In this document: piece after piece, positions 25,139 through 33,671 of the stretch | Layout of the letters: every line of letters starts with the position of its first letter | How positions within the stretch are numbered: position 1 is the stretch's first letter | From: Mycobacterium sp. OAS707 | GTDB taxonomy: Bacteria > Actinomycetota > Actinomycetes > Mycobacteriales > Mycobacteriaceae | Length of the DNA: 64,000 nt | Direction of reading: 5' to 3' | NCBI RefSeq assembly: GCF_014873705.1 | Contig: NZ_JADBDS010000001.1 | Span: forward strand, 1,364,001-1,428,000 | Position numbers and translations under genes: made by a program | Notes under the pieces: generated by a model | Database searches by the model: none | Told to the model about the DNA's origin: nothing | The model's input: only the letters and a program-made list of their open reading frames with translations

Positions 25139-27903
25139 TCAGCCTGCGCAGGTTGGGCCATGCGGCGGCCGAGTTCTGCCCGTGAACGTACGCCGAGCTT
25201 GCGATAGACAGACGAGAGATTGGACTCGACCGTCTTCGGGCTGACGAACAGCGCCGCCGCGACGTCGCGGTTCGTCATGCCGGTGGCCGCGAGTTCTGCC
25301 ACACGTTGTTCTGAGGGGGTCAGGCGGCTGTCACGGCTCGGGCTCACGTTGGTCCGGGCCAATTCGCTGCCGACACGCTCCGCCCACAATGGCGCCCCGA
25401 TGTCTTCGAATGCGCGCAGCGCCTCCTGCAGCGTTGCTTCGGCGGCATGCTTCTTGCGCTGGCGGCGTTGTATTTGGCCCAGCACCAGCTGGGTCCGGGC
25501 ACGTTCGAAAGGCATCGACAGCTTCGCGTGTTCACGCATCGCCTGATGAGCCTTGTCGGCAGCCAGGGCCACGTCGCCGTGCGCAGCCAACCACATACTG
25601 CGACACCGGGCCCCCTCCGCCAACATCCACGGGCGATTCAGCCGAACACCGTTGCGTTCGAGTCTTTCGATCAACGGCTCGGCTTCATCGAGTCGACGCA
25701 GGTTGATCAACGCTTCGGCGGCATACGGTACGAACGCTGCGACGATGATCTCCGCGCCGTCCGGCGTCGCGTCGAACCGGGCCAACAGCGGGCCAAGCGC
25801 CGCCAGCACTTCCTCGTGGCGGCCCAGAGACAACTCGAGGAAGGCCAACGTCGTCAGCGACCAGCCCGCGAGCCTGAGCGATTCACCCCTTGCAGCCGCC
25901 GCCAGCGAGTCGGCAACATCGCGCCTCGCGTCGTCGGCGTTTCCCGCGAACGCGGCGAGGGCGGCACGGGTCGTCAAAGCCACAGACATGGCGACATCAC
26001 CGCCAAGCAGTAACGCCCGTTCCATCGCTTCCGAGGCGATCTGATGGGCGCGGTCGAGGTCGGCACTCCAGATCTCCACCAAGAACCTGTGCATGGCGAG
26101 GAACATCAACTCGCCTTCACCGCCGTGATCCACGCAGTGGGTCCACACCTTCAGCAGCTCGCCGCGAGCGTCCTCCAGTCGCCCGACCCAGGCCAGCAGC
26201 AACGCGTTATGGACGCTTGGGCGGAACGGCGCGGGGGTGGTCGCCACGTGATCTTCCAATTCGAGGGCGCGCCGCAGGCCGGCTTCGTCGAGACCCGCTC
26301 CATGCATGAAGCTCAAGAACACCCGCATGCTCAGCGATTGGCTGAGCAGGTGCGGCTGACCAATGGGGGTAGCAGTTGCCACCGCCTCTTCTGCATGCCG
26401 CAGGCCGACCGCCAGGTCGCCGGAATTGAGCAGGGCGTAGCACAGCATGACCAGCATCTGCGTTTTCAGCGCAGGATGATCACCGACCTCCCCGAGGCCG
26501 CGTTCCAACACCTTCGCGGCTTCGATGAAACTGTCGTCGGATAATCGCACCACTGCGAGGAGCGTCAGCGCCTCGGCTCGCAGAGGGCCTGGCGGCAGCT
26601 GGCCGATCGTCTCGTCGAGCAGAGCCCGGGCCTGCGCGGCATTGCCGCCGTCGAGATGGTGCTTCGCCGAGCGGATCCGGCGCAATGGCGTATCCCCGCC
26701 GAGGTTTCGGGCGAGATCGATCAATTGGGCCGCCGCGGCGGGCGCGCCACGGATGCGGGCCATTTCGGCGGCCGTGTCGAGAGCCTTAAGGGTTGCCGGA
26801 TCCTCGGTCGTGCACGCCAATGCAAGATGCCGGGCCTTCAGTTCAGGCTGCGTTTCAGTCTCGGCCAGGACGCTGTGCATTCTGCGCCGCCGACTGGCAG
26901 CTGCGTCCGTGTAGATACCGTGCGCCAGCAGCGGGTGGGCAAACCGCACAAGATTGCCGTCGATCACGATGATGCCGTTGCTCTCGGCCACTTCGAGTAA
27001 CTCCACGATGCGGTCGACTCCGGTGCCGAGGACTTGCGCCAGCAGGTCCAAGGTTGGAGCGGAAACACATGCCGCAGCGAGCAATACATCGCGCGCCTGA
27101 CCCTCGATGCGGCCGATGCGGGCGCGCATCAGTTCGGCCAATGTCGGCGGCACAACGAGGTCCGCGGCGGGCGATCGATCGTCTATCGCGCGCGCGAGTT
27201 CAAGCGCGAAAAATGGGTTCCCGCCTGAAATTTCGGCGATGCGCACAATGGCCGGGCGAGGCGGCGAAAGGTGCAGTTTTTGCGAAATCAGTTCACGTAG
27301 GCCACCCATACTCAAGGGTCCGACGTGCACGCGGTTCACCGCGTCCGGTCGACGCATCTGCAGCCATGAGGCCGCGCCGCCGCCGTTGGCGTGCGAACGC
27401 TCAGTGACCAAAACTCCAACCGAGCCATCGAGACGGCGCGCCGCGGAAGCGATTACCGCCTTGCTGGCCGGGTCCAGCCACTGCACATCATCGATCGCCA
27501 GCAGAACCGTTGCTTCAGCCGCGAGCCGGTTGACCACCGACAGCAGCGCAGCGGCCACCACACGCTGATCCGTGGCGGGGCCCTCCTCGATGGCGCGTAA
27601 CATCACCCTGTCGACCGCAAGGCGTTGCGGCCCAGGCAATTTCGCCAAGATGGTGTCGTCCACGGCCGCGAAGAGATCGAACATCGCCGTATAGGCCATC
27701 ACCGATTCGGCTTGCCCAGTCCTGGCGGACAGCACCTGCATGCCGCGCTCGCTCGCTTGCTCGGCAGCGGCCAGCCACAGCGTGGTTTTGCCGATCCCTG
27801 CCTCGCCCTCGATGACCAATCCCGACGGCTGGGTCTGTGCCGATGTCAGAAAGTCGGCGATCGCAGAGAACTCGACCGAACGGCTCACCACACCGGCAGA
27901 CAC
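25135..27903 (-). CDS. LuxR-family ATPase regulator (LAL type)
   Basis: A large transcription factor of about 922 aa. An N-terminal AAA-like ATPase carries Walker A (GEAGIGKTTL) and Walker B (VLLAIDDVQWLD). A long helical-repeat middle follows, and a C-terminal LuxR helix-turn-helix (SEQRVAELAATGMTNRDVAA and SPKTVESNLSSVYRKLG). The GTG at 27903 is chosen over a TTG at 27927, with low certainty. The ligand and targets are unknown. In M. tuberculosis mrx1 and nudC are neighbours, so this gene appears inserted in the core order here. Confidence 0.9.
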   Translation of the reverse strand: MSAGVVSRSVEFSAIADFLTSAQTQPSGLVIEGEAGIGKTTLWLAAAEQASERGMQVLSARTGQAESVMAYTAMFDLFAAVDDTILAKLPGPQRLAVDRVMLRAIEEGPATDQRVVAAALLSVVNRLAAEATVLLAIDDVQWLDPASKAVIASAARRLDGSVGVLVTERSHANGGGAASWLQMRRPDAVNRVHVGPLSMGGLRELISQKLHLSPPRPAIVRIAEISGGNPFFALELARAIDDRSPAADLVVPPTLAELMRARIGRIEGQARDVLLAAACVSAPTLDLLAQVLGTGVDRIVELLEVAESNGIIVIDGNLVRFAHPLLAHGIYTDAAASRRRRMHSVLAETETQPELKARHLALACTTEDPATLKALDTAAEMARIRGAPAAAAQLIDLARNLGGDTPLRRIRSAKHHLDGGNAAQARALLDETIGQLPPGPLRAEALTLLAVVRLSDDSFIEAAKVLERGLGEVGDHPALKTQMLVMLCYALLNSGDLAVGLRHAEEAVATATPIGQPHLLSQSLSMRVFLSFMHGAGLDEAGLRRALELEDHVATTPAPFRPSVHNALLLAWVGRLEDARGELLKVWTHCVDHGGEGELMFLAMHRFLVEIWSADLDRAHQIASEAMERALLLGGDVAMSVALTTRAALAAFAGNADDARRDVADSLAAAARGESLRLAGWSLTTLAFLELSLGRHEEVLAALGPLLARFDATPDGAEIIVAAFVPYAAEALINLRRLDEAEPLIERLERNGVRLNRPWMLAEGARCRSMWLAAHGDVALAADKAHQAMREHAKLSMPFERARTQLVLGQIQRRQRKKHAAEATLQEALRAFEDIGAPLWAERVGSELARTNVSPSRDSRLTPSEQRVAELAATGMTNRDVAAALFVSPKTVESNLSSVYRKLGVRSRAELGRRMAQPAQAD

Positions 27904-27967
27904 GACCCCAATCGTGGCAGCCAGCAAACTATTCGACAGCTAAATCGCCAAATGTGGGGCGGCGACG

Positions 27968-28900
27968 TCAGTCCTGTGCGGCCCAGGACTCGATGATTTC
28001 CCTGGCGATCGAAATCGATCCGGGCAGCAGCAGCCGCGACGGTGAGTCGCTGCTCCAGTCGCCGTGTTCGAGCGCCTCGCGGATCTCGGCGCGGGTGAAC
28101 CATGCCGCCTCGGCGATTTCGCCGTCGTTGAACGCGAACTCCTCGTCGGGATCGCCGAGCGCGTGGAATCCAACCATCAACGACCGCGGAAACGGCCAAG
28201 GCTGGCTGCCCAAATAGCGAACGTCGGTCACGGTCAGGCCGATCTCCTCGCGGATCTCACGGACCACGCACGCCTCGAACGATTCGCCTGCCTCGACGAA
28301 GCCGGCGAGCAGTGAGAACAGCCGCTCGGGCCAGACGGTCTGGCGGGCCAGCACCGCGCGGTCGTGGCCGTCGTGCACCAGGCAGATCACCGCGGGGTCG
28401 ATGCGGGGAAACTCCTCGTGGCCATTGGTGGCGTTGACGCGCGACCACCCGCCCTTGATCGACTTGGTCGGCGCGCCGTCGACCGCGCTGAACCGTGCGT
28501 TGTCATGCCAATTCAGCAGGGCAGTTGCGGTTGCGACGAGGTGGGCGCTGACGTCGTCGAAGATCTGACCCGCGCGGCGCAGGTCGAGCACTTCGGTCTC
28601 CGCGTGCGGGTCCTCTGGTCCCTCGAGCGCGGCGCGAATCGCCCACACGTGCCGCCCGTCGGCGAGACGGCCGAGAAACACGGCGTTCTCCGGCGGCTTG
28701 TCCCCCAGCCCGGCGGCCTTGCCGAGCACCACCTGGCCGCCGGAAATCAGCACCTGGTTGCGTCGGTCGACCCGCAACACCAGGGCGTCGGGCCACCCGG
28801 CGATCGCCGCGTCGACGTCGGTGCGCAGCGCATCGGCCCGATCGGCACCGACGCGGGACAGCAGCGGGACATTGCGAAGCTGGAACCCGCCGGATGTCAT
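27968..28900 (-). CDS. nudC: NAD(H) pyrophosphatase NudC
   Basis: A 310-aa Nudix hydrolase. The Nudix box is GFVEAGESFEACVVREIREE followed by IGL, and the downstream SQPWPFPRS segment marks the NADH-pyrophosphatase group, which splits NADH and removes NAD caps from RNA. The segment that forms a zinc ribbon in E. coli NudC (between the N-terminal and Nudix domains, LLNWHDNARFS onward) contains no cysteines. The start overlaps the stop of the channel gene (ATGA). Confidence 0.95.
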   Translation of the reverse strand: MTSGGFQLRNVPLLSRVGADRADALRTDVDAAIAGWPDALVLRVDRRNQVLISGGQVVLGKAAGLGDKPPENAVFLGRLADGRHVWAIRAALEGPEDPHAETEVLDLRRAGQIFDDVSAHLVATATALLNWHDNARFSAVDGAPTKSIKGGWSRVNATNGHEEFPRIDPAVICLVHDGHDRAVLARQTVWPERLFSLLAGFVEAGESFEACVVREIREEIGLTVTDVRYLGSQPWPFPRSLMVGFHALGDPDEEFAFNDGEIAEAAWFTRAEIREALEHGDWSSDSPSRLLLPGSISIAREIIESWAAQD

Positions 28901-30000
28901 CGGTCGGCTTCCGCGCTGCGGATGTACAGCAGCCGGTCACCGAGCTCCAACGCGTCGACCTCGGGCGCGTCGACCCGCACGAGTTCGCCGTTTCGAACGA
29001 CGCCGAGCACGATGTCGGTCAGGTGCCGCGGCGAGCCGCCGGCTTCCTTCGCCTCGACCTCGCGCTCGGCCAGTGCGAAGCCCGCGTCGGGAGTCAGCAA
29101 GTCTTCCATCATCTCGACAACGCTCGGGGTCTGCGTCGCGATGCCAAGCAGACGGCCCGCAGTTTCCGATGACACCACCGTCGAGTCCGCGCCGGATTGC
29201 CTTAGCAGGTGCTGGTTTTCGGCTTCGCGGGCCGCGGCGATGATCTTCGCGTTCGGCGCGAGTTCGCGCGCGGTCAAGGTGACCAGCACTGCGCTGGCGT
29301 CGTCGTCGGTCGCGACGATGATCGACTTGGCGTGCTGGGCGCTGGCCAGCCGCAGCACCTCGGATTTGGTGGCGTCGCCGTGCACGGTGACCAACCCGGC
29401 GCTCTTCGCGCGTTCGAGGGCGGTGACGTTCTCGTCGACGACGACGATGTCGGCCGGTGCCACCTCGTCACCGACCATCGCGGCTACGGCCGTCCTGCCC
29501 TTGGTGCCGTATCCGATGACGACGGTGTGGTTGCGCACTCTGCTCCTCCATCGCTGGATCTTCAATGCCTGGCGCGACTGCGTGGTCAGCGTCTCCACCG
29601 TGGTACCGATGAGGACGATCAGGAATGCGATCCGCAGTGGCGTGATCACCAGGACGTTGACCAGCCTCGCCGACGACGTGATCGGGGTGATGTCGCCGTA
29701 TCCGGTGGTCGACAGCGAGACGGTCGCGTAGTAGAAGCAGTCGAGGAACGACAGCTCCCTGTTGCCTGGCGTGTCGCTTATCTCATTGCGGACATCGCGG
29801 TATCCGTGGCGGTCCAGGTACACGATGACCACCGCCGCGAACAGCGCGAGCATCGCGTACACGATCCGGCGGAAGATGCGCTGGCCAGGGCTGACGAATG
29901 GCTCGGGAATGCGAAGGACGTCGACGAGCGCGGCATCCGGTCGCGACGTCAGATTCTCCTCGACGGCCGCCAGCCGACTTCGCAGTTTGCCTTTAGCCAC
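28897..30000 (-). CDS. Potassium channel with RCK domains
   Basis: A 367-aa protein (Rv3200c type) with two membrane helices (IVYAMLALFAAVVIVYL and VLVITPLRIAFLIVLIG) around a pore with the selectivity filter TTGYGD. It continues with a cytosolic RCK nucleotide-binding domain (VVIGYGTKGRTAV) and an RCK-C-type end. It probably gates K+ in response to a bound ligand. It is joined to nudC by a four-base overlap, which suggests a link with NAD(H) or redox state, but that is inference. Confidence 0.93.
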   Translation of the reverse strand: MAKGKLRSRLAAVEENLTSRPDAALVDVLRIPEPFVSPGQRIFRRIVYAMLALFAAVVIVYLDRHGYRDVRNEISDTPGNRELSFLDCFYYATVSLSTTGYGDITPITSSARLVNVLVITPLRIAFLIVLIGTTVETLTTQSRQALKIQRWRSRVRNHTVVIGYGTKGRTAVAAMVGDEVAPADIVVVDENVTALERAKSAGLVTVHGDATKSEVLRLASAQHAKSIIVATDDDASAVLVTLTARELAPNAKIIAAAREAENQHLLRQSGADSTVVSSETAGRLLGIATQTPSVVEMMEDLLTPDAGFALAEREVEAKEAGGSPRHLTDIVLGVVRNGELVRVDAPEVDALELGDRLLYIRSAEADR

Positions 30001-30045
30001 AGGAACCCGTCATCGATCCGAGTTGGCGCACGCCACAATGTAACC

Positions 30046-30450
30046 ATGACCTCACCCCCGCCTGAACTGCAGCAGCTTGCCAACCCGGCACCGGCCCTCC
30101 GGATGGGAGCGATGTTGTTGGGCATGGGCACCCTGCACTTCGTCGCGCCCAAGCCGTTCGACGACATCGTCCCGGTCGAACTGCCGGGCAGCACGCGGTT
30201 CTACACCTACGCCTCGGGGGTGGCGGAGTTGACGACCGGCGCCCTGCTTCTATCGCAACGCACCCGCAAGCTCGGCGCACTGTCCGCGGTCGCCCTGTTT
30301 CTCGCGGTCTTCCCTGCCAACGTCAACATGGTGCGGCTGTGGTTCAAAGACCCTGCCAAGCCGCTGGTGATGCGGCTGGGCGCTATTGCCCGGCTGCCGC
30401 TGCAGATTCCGATGATCACCTCCGCGCTGAAGATCTACCGCAACTCCTAG
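30046..30450 (+). CDS. DoxX-like small membrane protein
   Basis: A 134-aa protein with four hydrophobic segments (first ALRMGAMLLGMGTLHFVAP, then ASGVAELTTGALLL) in the arrangement of the DoxX-like family. The role is unknown; relatives are linked to redox homeostasis. Its TAG stop and the TAG stop of adnB on the other strand share the sequence CTAG at 30447-30450. Confidence 0.75.
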   Translation: MTSPPPELQQLANPAPALRMGAMLLGMGTLHFVAPKPFDDIVPVELPGSTRFYTYASGVAELTTGALLLSQRTRKLGALSAVALFLAVFPANVNMVRLWFKDPAKPLVMRLGAIARLPLQIPMITSALKIYRNS

Positions 30451-33400
30451 GCCGCCTCGATCAGCGCGACGAGGTCGTCGGCGTCGGGCAGCGAGTCGGG
30501 GATGACCGTTCGACCGGACCGCACGTAATGGAATGCCGCGCGGACTTCTTCGATGGGGCAGTTGTGTAGTTGCGCCCACGCGAGCCGGTACACGGCCAGC
30601 TGAATTGCCGCATGCTGCTTGGCTTCTGGGGTGTCCGGCGGATCGCCGGTCTTCCAGTCGACCACGGTGGTGCCGCCATCGTCGTCGGCGAAGATCGCAT
30701 CGATGCGCCCGCGCACGACACGCCCGCCGATGACCATGTCGAACGGGACCTCCACGTCGATCGGCGTGCGCGCCGCCCACGGCGACACCGCGAACGCAGC
30801 CTGCAACTCGGCGAGCTCCTCGGCGGCGCCGGCCTCGCGGTCGACGGCTCCTGGCAGATCGTCCAGGTCGAACAGCCGCTCGGCGTGGAAGAACCGCTGC
30901 ACCCAATCGTGAAAAGCCGTGCCCAGCAACGCGTGCGGGTCAGGACGGGTCGGCAGCCGACGGCGCAGCCGTTGCGCGACGCCATCAGGGTCACGACTGA
31001 GCTCGACGAGTGTGCTCACCGACAGCTGCGTCGGCAGCGGCGCAACGGGCGCGTCGGTCGCTTGGTCGCGTTCGGCCAGCAGAGCATCGACGTCGGCCAC
31101 CCAGCCGTCGACATCGTCGGCGTTGAGGTCGATCTCCCCCGACATCGCCTTGGCTACCATCACCGCGCCGTTGTCGAGGTGTGTTCGTTGCGGGCCTGCC
31201 GGATCGGTGGGCCAGATGGCCTCGATAGCCCTGTCGCGCAACGGGTTCGGCGTACCGTCGGCCGGGGTGGGGGCCCACTGCTCGATGACGCCGCACGGAT
31301 CGCCCGCGGCCTCCGACGTCTCGATGATGTCCTTGAGTTCGCACAGAAACTCGGAAGGGCCGCGCGGTTTGGTCTCGGACACACCCCAGTGGTGACCCGA
31401 CAGCAGCAGGGTGTCCTCGGCGCGGGTCAGCGCGACATACAGCAGCCGGCGCTCTTCGTCGATGCGGCGTTGCTCGAGGCTGCGCTTGTGCTCGGAGATC
31501 TTGTCGGACAGCCGCTTTCGATCGTTGACGTCCGATGTGTCCAGCACCGGGACGCCGAGTTCGGAGGCCGTGGCCCGGTCACCGCGCAGCAGCGGCGGCA
31601 GGTCGCCCGCGTCGGTGAGCCACGTTCTTTGCGACGCGGTCGACGGAAACACCCGGCCGCTCAGGTGCGGCACCGCCACGACCTGCCACTCCAGCCCCTT
31701 CGCGGCGTGCACAGTGAGGATCTGGACCCGGTCGGTCGCGACCGACGTCTCGGCGGGCGCCAGGCCGTTCTCCACCTGTTCGGCAGCGTCCAGATACGCC
31801 AGCAGACCCGGCACCGTCGCCCCTGACCGGCCCCCGACGTCGGCCACCACGTCGGCGAACGCGTCCAGATGTTCGGTGCCAGACCATCCTGCGGCCAGCG
31901 GCCTGGCCGCCCGTACTTCGGCGTCGAGCCCGAGCACCCGACGGACCTCGGCGACGAGATCGGGCAGCGGGTGCGTCAGATGGGCGCGCAGGGCAGTCAG
32001 CTCACGGCCGAGCGCGACGATCCGTGCATACCCGGCAGGCGAATACGCGTCCGACTGCCCGGGGTCACAGATCGCGTCGGCCAAGCACGCGGCATCGGCG
32101 TCGGCGGCGGCCTGCGCCACGATCTGTTCGGTGGTGGCTTCGAGGGTGGGCCGGTCATCGAGTTCGACGGCACGCCGCCACAGCGCGGCGATGTCGCGAC
32201 CGCCAAGGCGCCACCGCGGTCCGGTGAGCACCCGCATCGCGGCTGCGCCGGCGGTGGGGTCGGCGACCATTCGCAGCATCGCCACCAGGTCGGCGACCTC
32301 GGGCACTGCCAGCAATCCGGCTAGACCGACGACCTCGACGGGGACGCCACGGGCGGTCAGCGCATCCGCCATCGGTGCCGCGTCGGCGTTCCGGCGCACC
32401 AGCACCGCTGCCGTCGGTGCAGGGCCGTCCGCGCCGTGATAGATCGCCGCCAGGTGATCAGCGACCCAATCACGTTCGGCGACAACGTCATTCAGCAGCG
32501 CACACCGGATGACGCCGGGCTGGGCATCGGGTCGGGGTCGAAGGGCACGCACCGCGACGGAGCGCCGCCGCGCCTCCGCGGACACGGCATTGGCCAGGTG
32601 CAACGCCCGCGGCGGATTGCGCCAACTGGTCCGCAGTTCCAGCGCAGGCGCCGGGGTGCCGTCGGCGTGGGGGAAATCGGTGGTGAACCGCGGCAGGTTG
32701 GTAGCCGAGGCACCCCGCCAACCGTAGATCGACTGGATCGGATCCCCGACCGCCGTCAGCGCGAGGCCGTCGTCGACGCCGCGACCGAACAATGACGACA
32801 GCGCGACGCGCTGCGCGTGCCCGGTGTCTTGGTACTCGTCGAGCAGCACCACCCGGTACCTCTCGCGCAGCTGCTGGCCGACTTGCGGGACGGTGGCCGC
32901 CAGCCGGGCGGCCGAGGCCATCTGCATGCCGAAGTCCATGACCTTCTCGGCCCGCATGCGCGCATGCAGGGCGTCGATCAGCGGAACCAGTTGGGTGCGT
33001 TCGGTTTGGGTGGCCAGCATGCGCAGCAGCCACTGGCTGGGTCCGCGGTCGCGTTGATACGGACCCGCCGGAAGGGTGTGTACCAGCCGCTCGAGTTCGA
33101 CGTGGGTGTCGCGTAGTTGTTCGGTGTCCACGAGGTGTTCGGCCAGCTGGCCAGCCAGCCGCAGCACCATCGCGGTGACCGCGGCCGGGGTCTTGTCCGT
33201 GTCGAGGTGCTCTGGATGCTCGCACACGACACGAAAAGCCAACTGCCACAGCTCCGTTTCGCTGAGCAGGCGGGTGTCCGGCTCGACGGGCAAAAGCAGT
33301 CCGTGTTCGCGCAGCAGGTTCCCGGCGAACGCGTGATAGGTGCTGACGGTCGCGGGGTCGTCGGCCACCTCGCCACCGCCGGGAACAAGACCGGCGCCGG

Positions 33401-33671
33401 CCAGCCGGGCCAGCCGCGTTCGGACGCGGCGCAGCAGCTGCCCGGCGGCCTTGCGCGTGAACGTCAGGCCGAGCACCTCGCCGGGACGGGCGTAGCCATT
33501 GGCCACCAGCCACACCACCCTGGCCGCCATGGTTTCCGTCTTGCCTGCACCTGCGCCCGCGATGACGACCAGCGGCCCGGGCGGGGCGGCGATCACCGCC
33601 GTCTGCTCGTCGGTCGGCGCGAAAAGGCCGAGCGCGGAGGCTAGTTCGGCCGGGCTGTAGCGAGGGGTCAT
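30447..33671 (-). CDS. adnB: Recombination helicase-nuclease subunit AdnB
   Basis: A 1074-aa UvrD-type motor with a C-terminal RecB-like nuclease. Walker A is AGAGAGKTET near residue 40, motif II LLDEYQDTGHAQR, motif III GDPIQSIYGWRGAS, and motif VI YVALTRAEDTLLLS. The nuclease residues lie in TTVVDWKTGDPPDTPEA, with QLAVYRLAW after it. AdnAB processes DNA double-strand breaks in mycobacteria. The ATG at 33671 overlaps the adnA stop, so the subunits are translated together; the frame continues upstream inside adnA and is not used. Confidence 0.95.
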   Translation of the reverse strand: MTPRYSPAELASALGLFAPTDEQTAVIAAPPGPLVVIAGAGAGKTETMAARVVWLVANGYARPGEVLGLTFTRKAAGQLLRRVRTRLARLAGAGLVPGGGEVADDPATVSTYHAFAGNLLREHGLLLPVEPDTRLLSETELWQLAFRVVCEHPEHLDTDKTPAAVTAMVLRLAGQLAEHLVDTEQLRDTHVELERLVHTLPAGPYQRDRGPSQWLLRMLATQTERTQLVPLIDALHARMRAEKVMDFGMQMASAARLAATVPQVGQQLRERYRVVLLDEYQDTGHAQRVALSSLFGRGVDDGLALTAVGDPIQSIYGWRGASATNLPRFTTDFPHADGTPAPALELRTSWRNPPRALHLANAVSAEARRRSVAVRALRPRPDAQPGVIRCALLNDVVAERDWVADHLAAIYHGADGPAPTAAVLVRRNADAAPMADALTARGVPVEVVGLAGLLAVPEVADLVAMLRMVADPTAGAAAMRVLTGPRWRLGGRDIAALWRRAVELDDRPTLEATTEQIVAQAAADADAACLADAICDPGQSDAYSPAGYARIVALGRELTALRAHLTHPLPDLVAEVRRVLGLDAEVRAARPLAAGWSGTEHLDAFADVVADVGGRSGATVPGLLAYLDAAEQVENGLAPAETSVATDRVQILTVHAAKGLEWQVVAVPHLSGRVFPSTASQRTWLTDAGDLPPLLRGDRATASELGVPVLDTSDVNDRKRLSDKISEHKRSLEQRRIDEERRLLYVALTRAEDTLLLSGHHWGVSETKPRGPSEFLCELKDIIETSEAAGDPCGVIEQWAPTPADGTPNPLRDRAIEAIWPTDPAGPQRTHLDNGAVMVAKAMSGEIDLNADDVDGWVADVDALLAERDQATDAPVAPLPTQLSVSTLVELSRDPDGVAQRLRRRLPTRPDPHALLGTAFHDWVQRFFHAERLFDLDDLPGAVDREAGAAEELAELQAAFAVSPWAARTPIDVEVPFDMVIGGRVVRGRIDAIFADDDGGTTVVDWKTGDPPDTPEAKQHAAIQLAVYRLAWAQLHNCPIEEVRAAFHYVRSGRTVIPDSLPDADDLVALIEAA

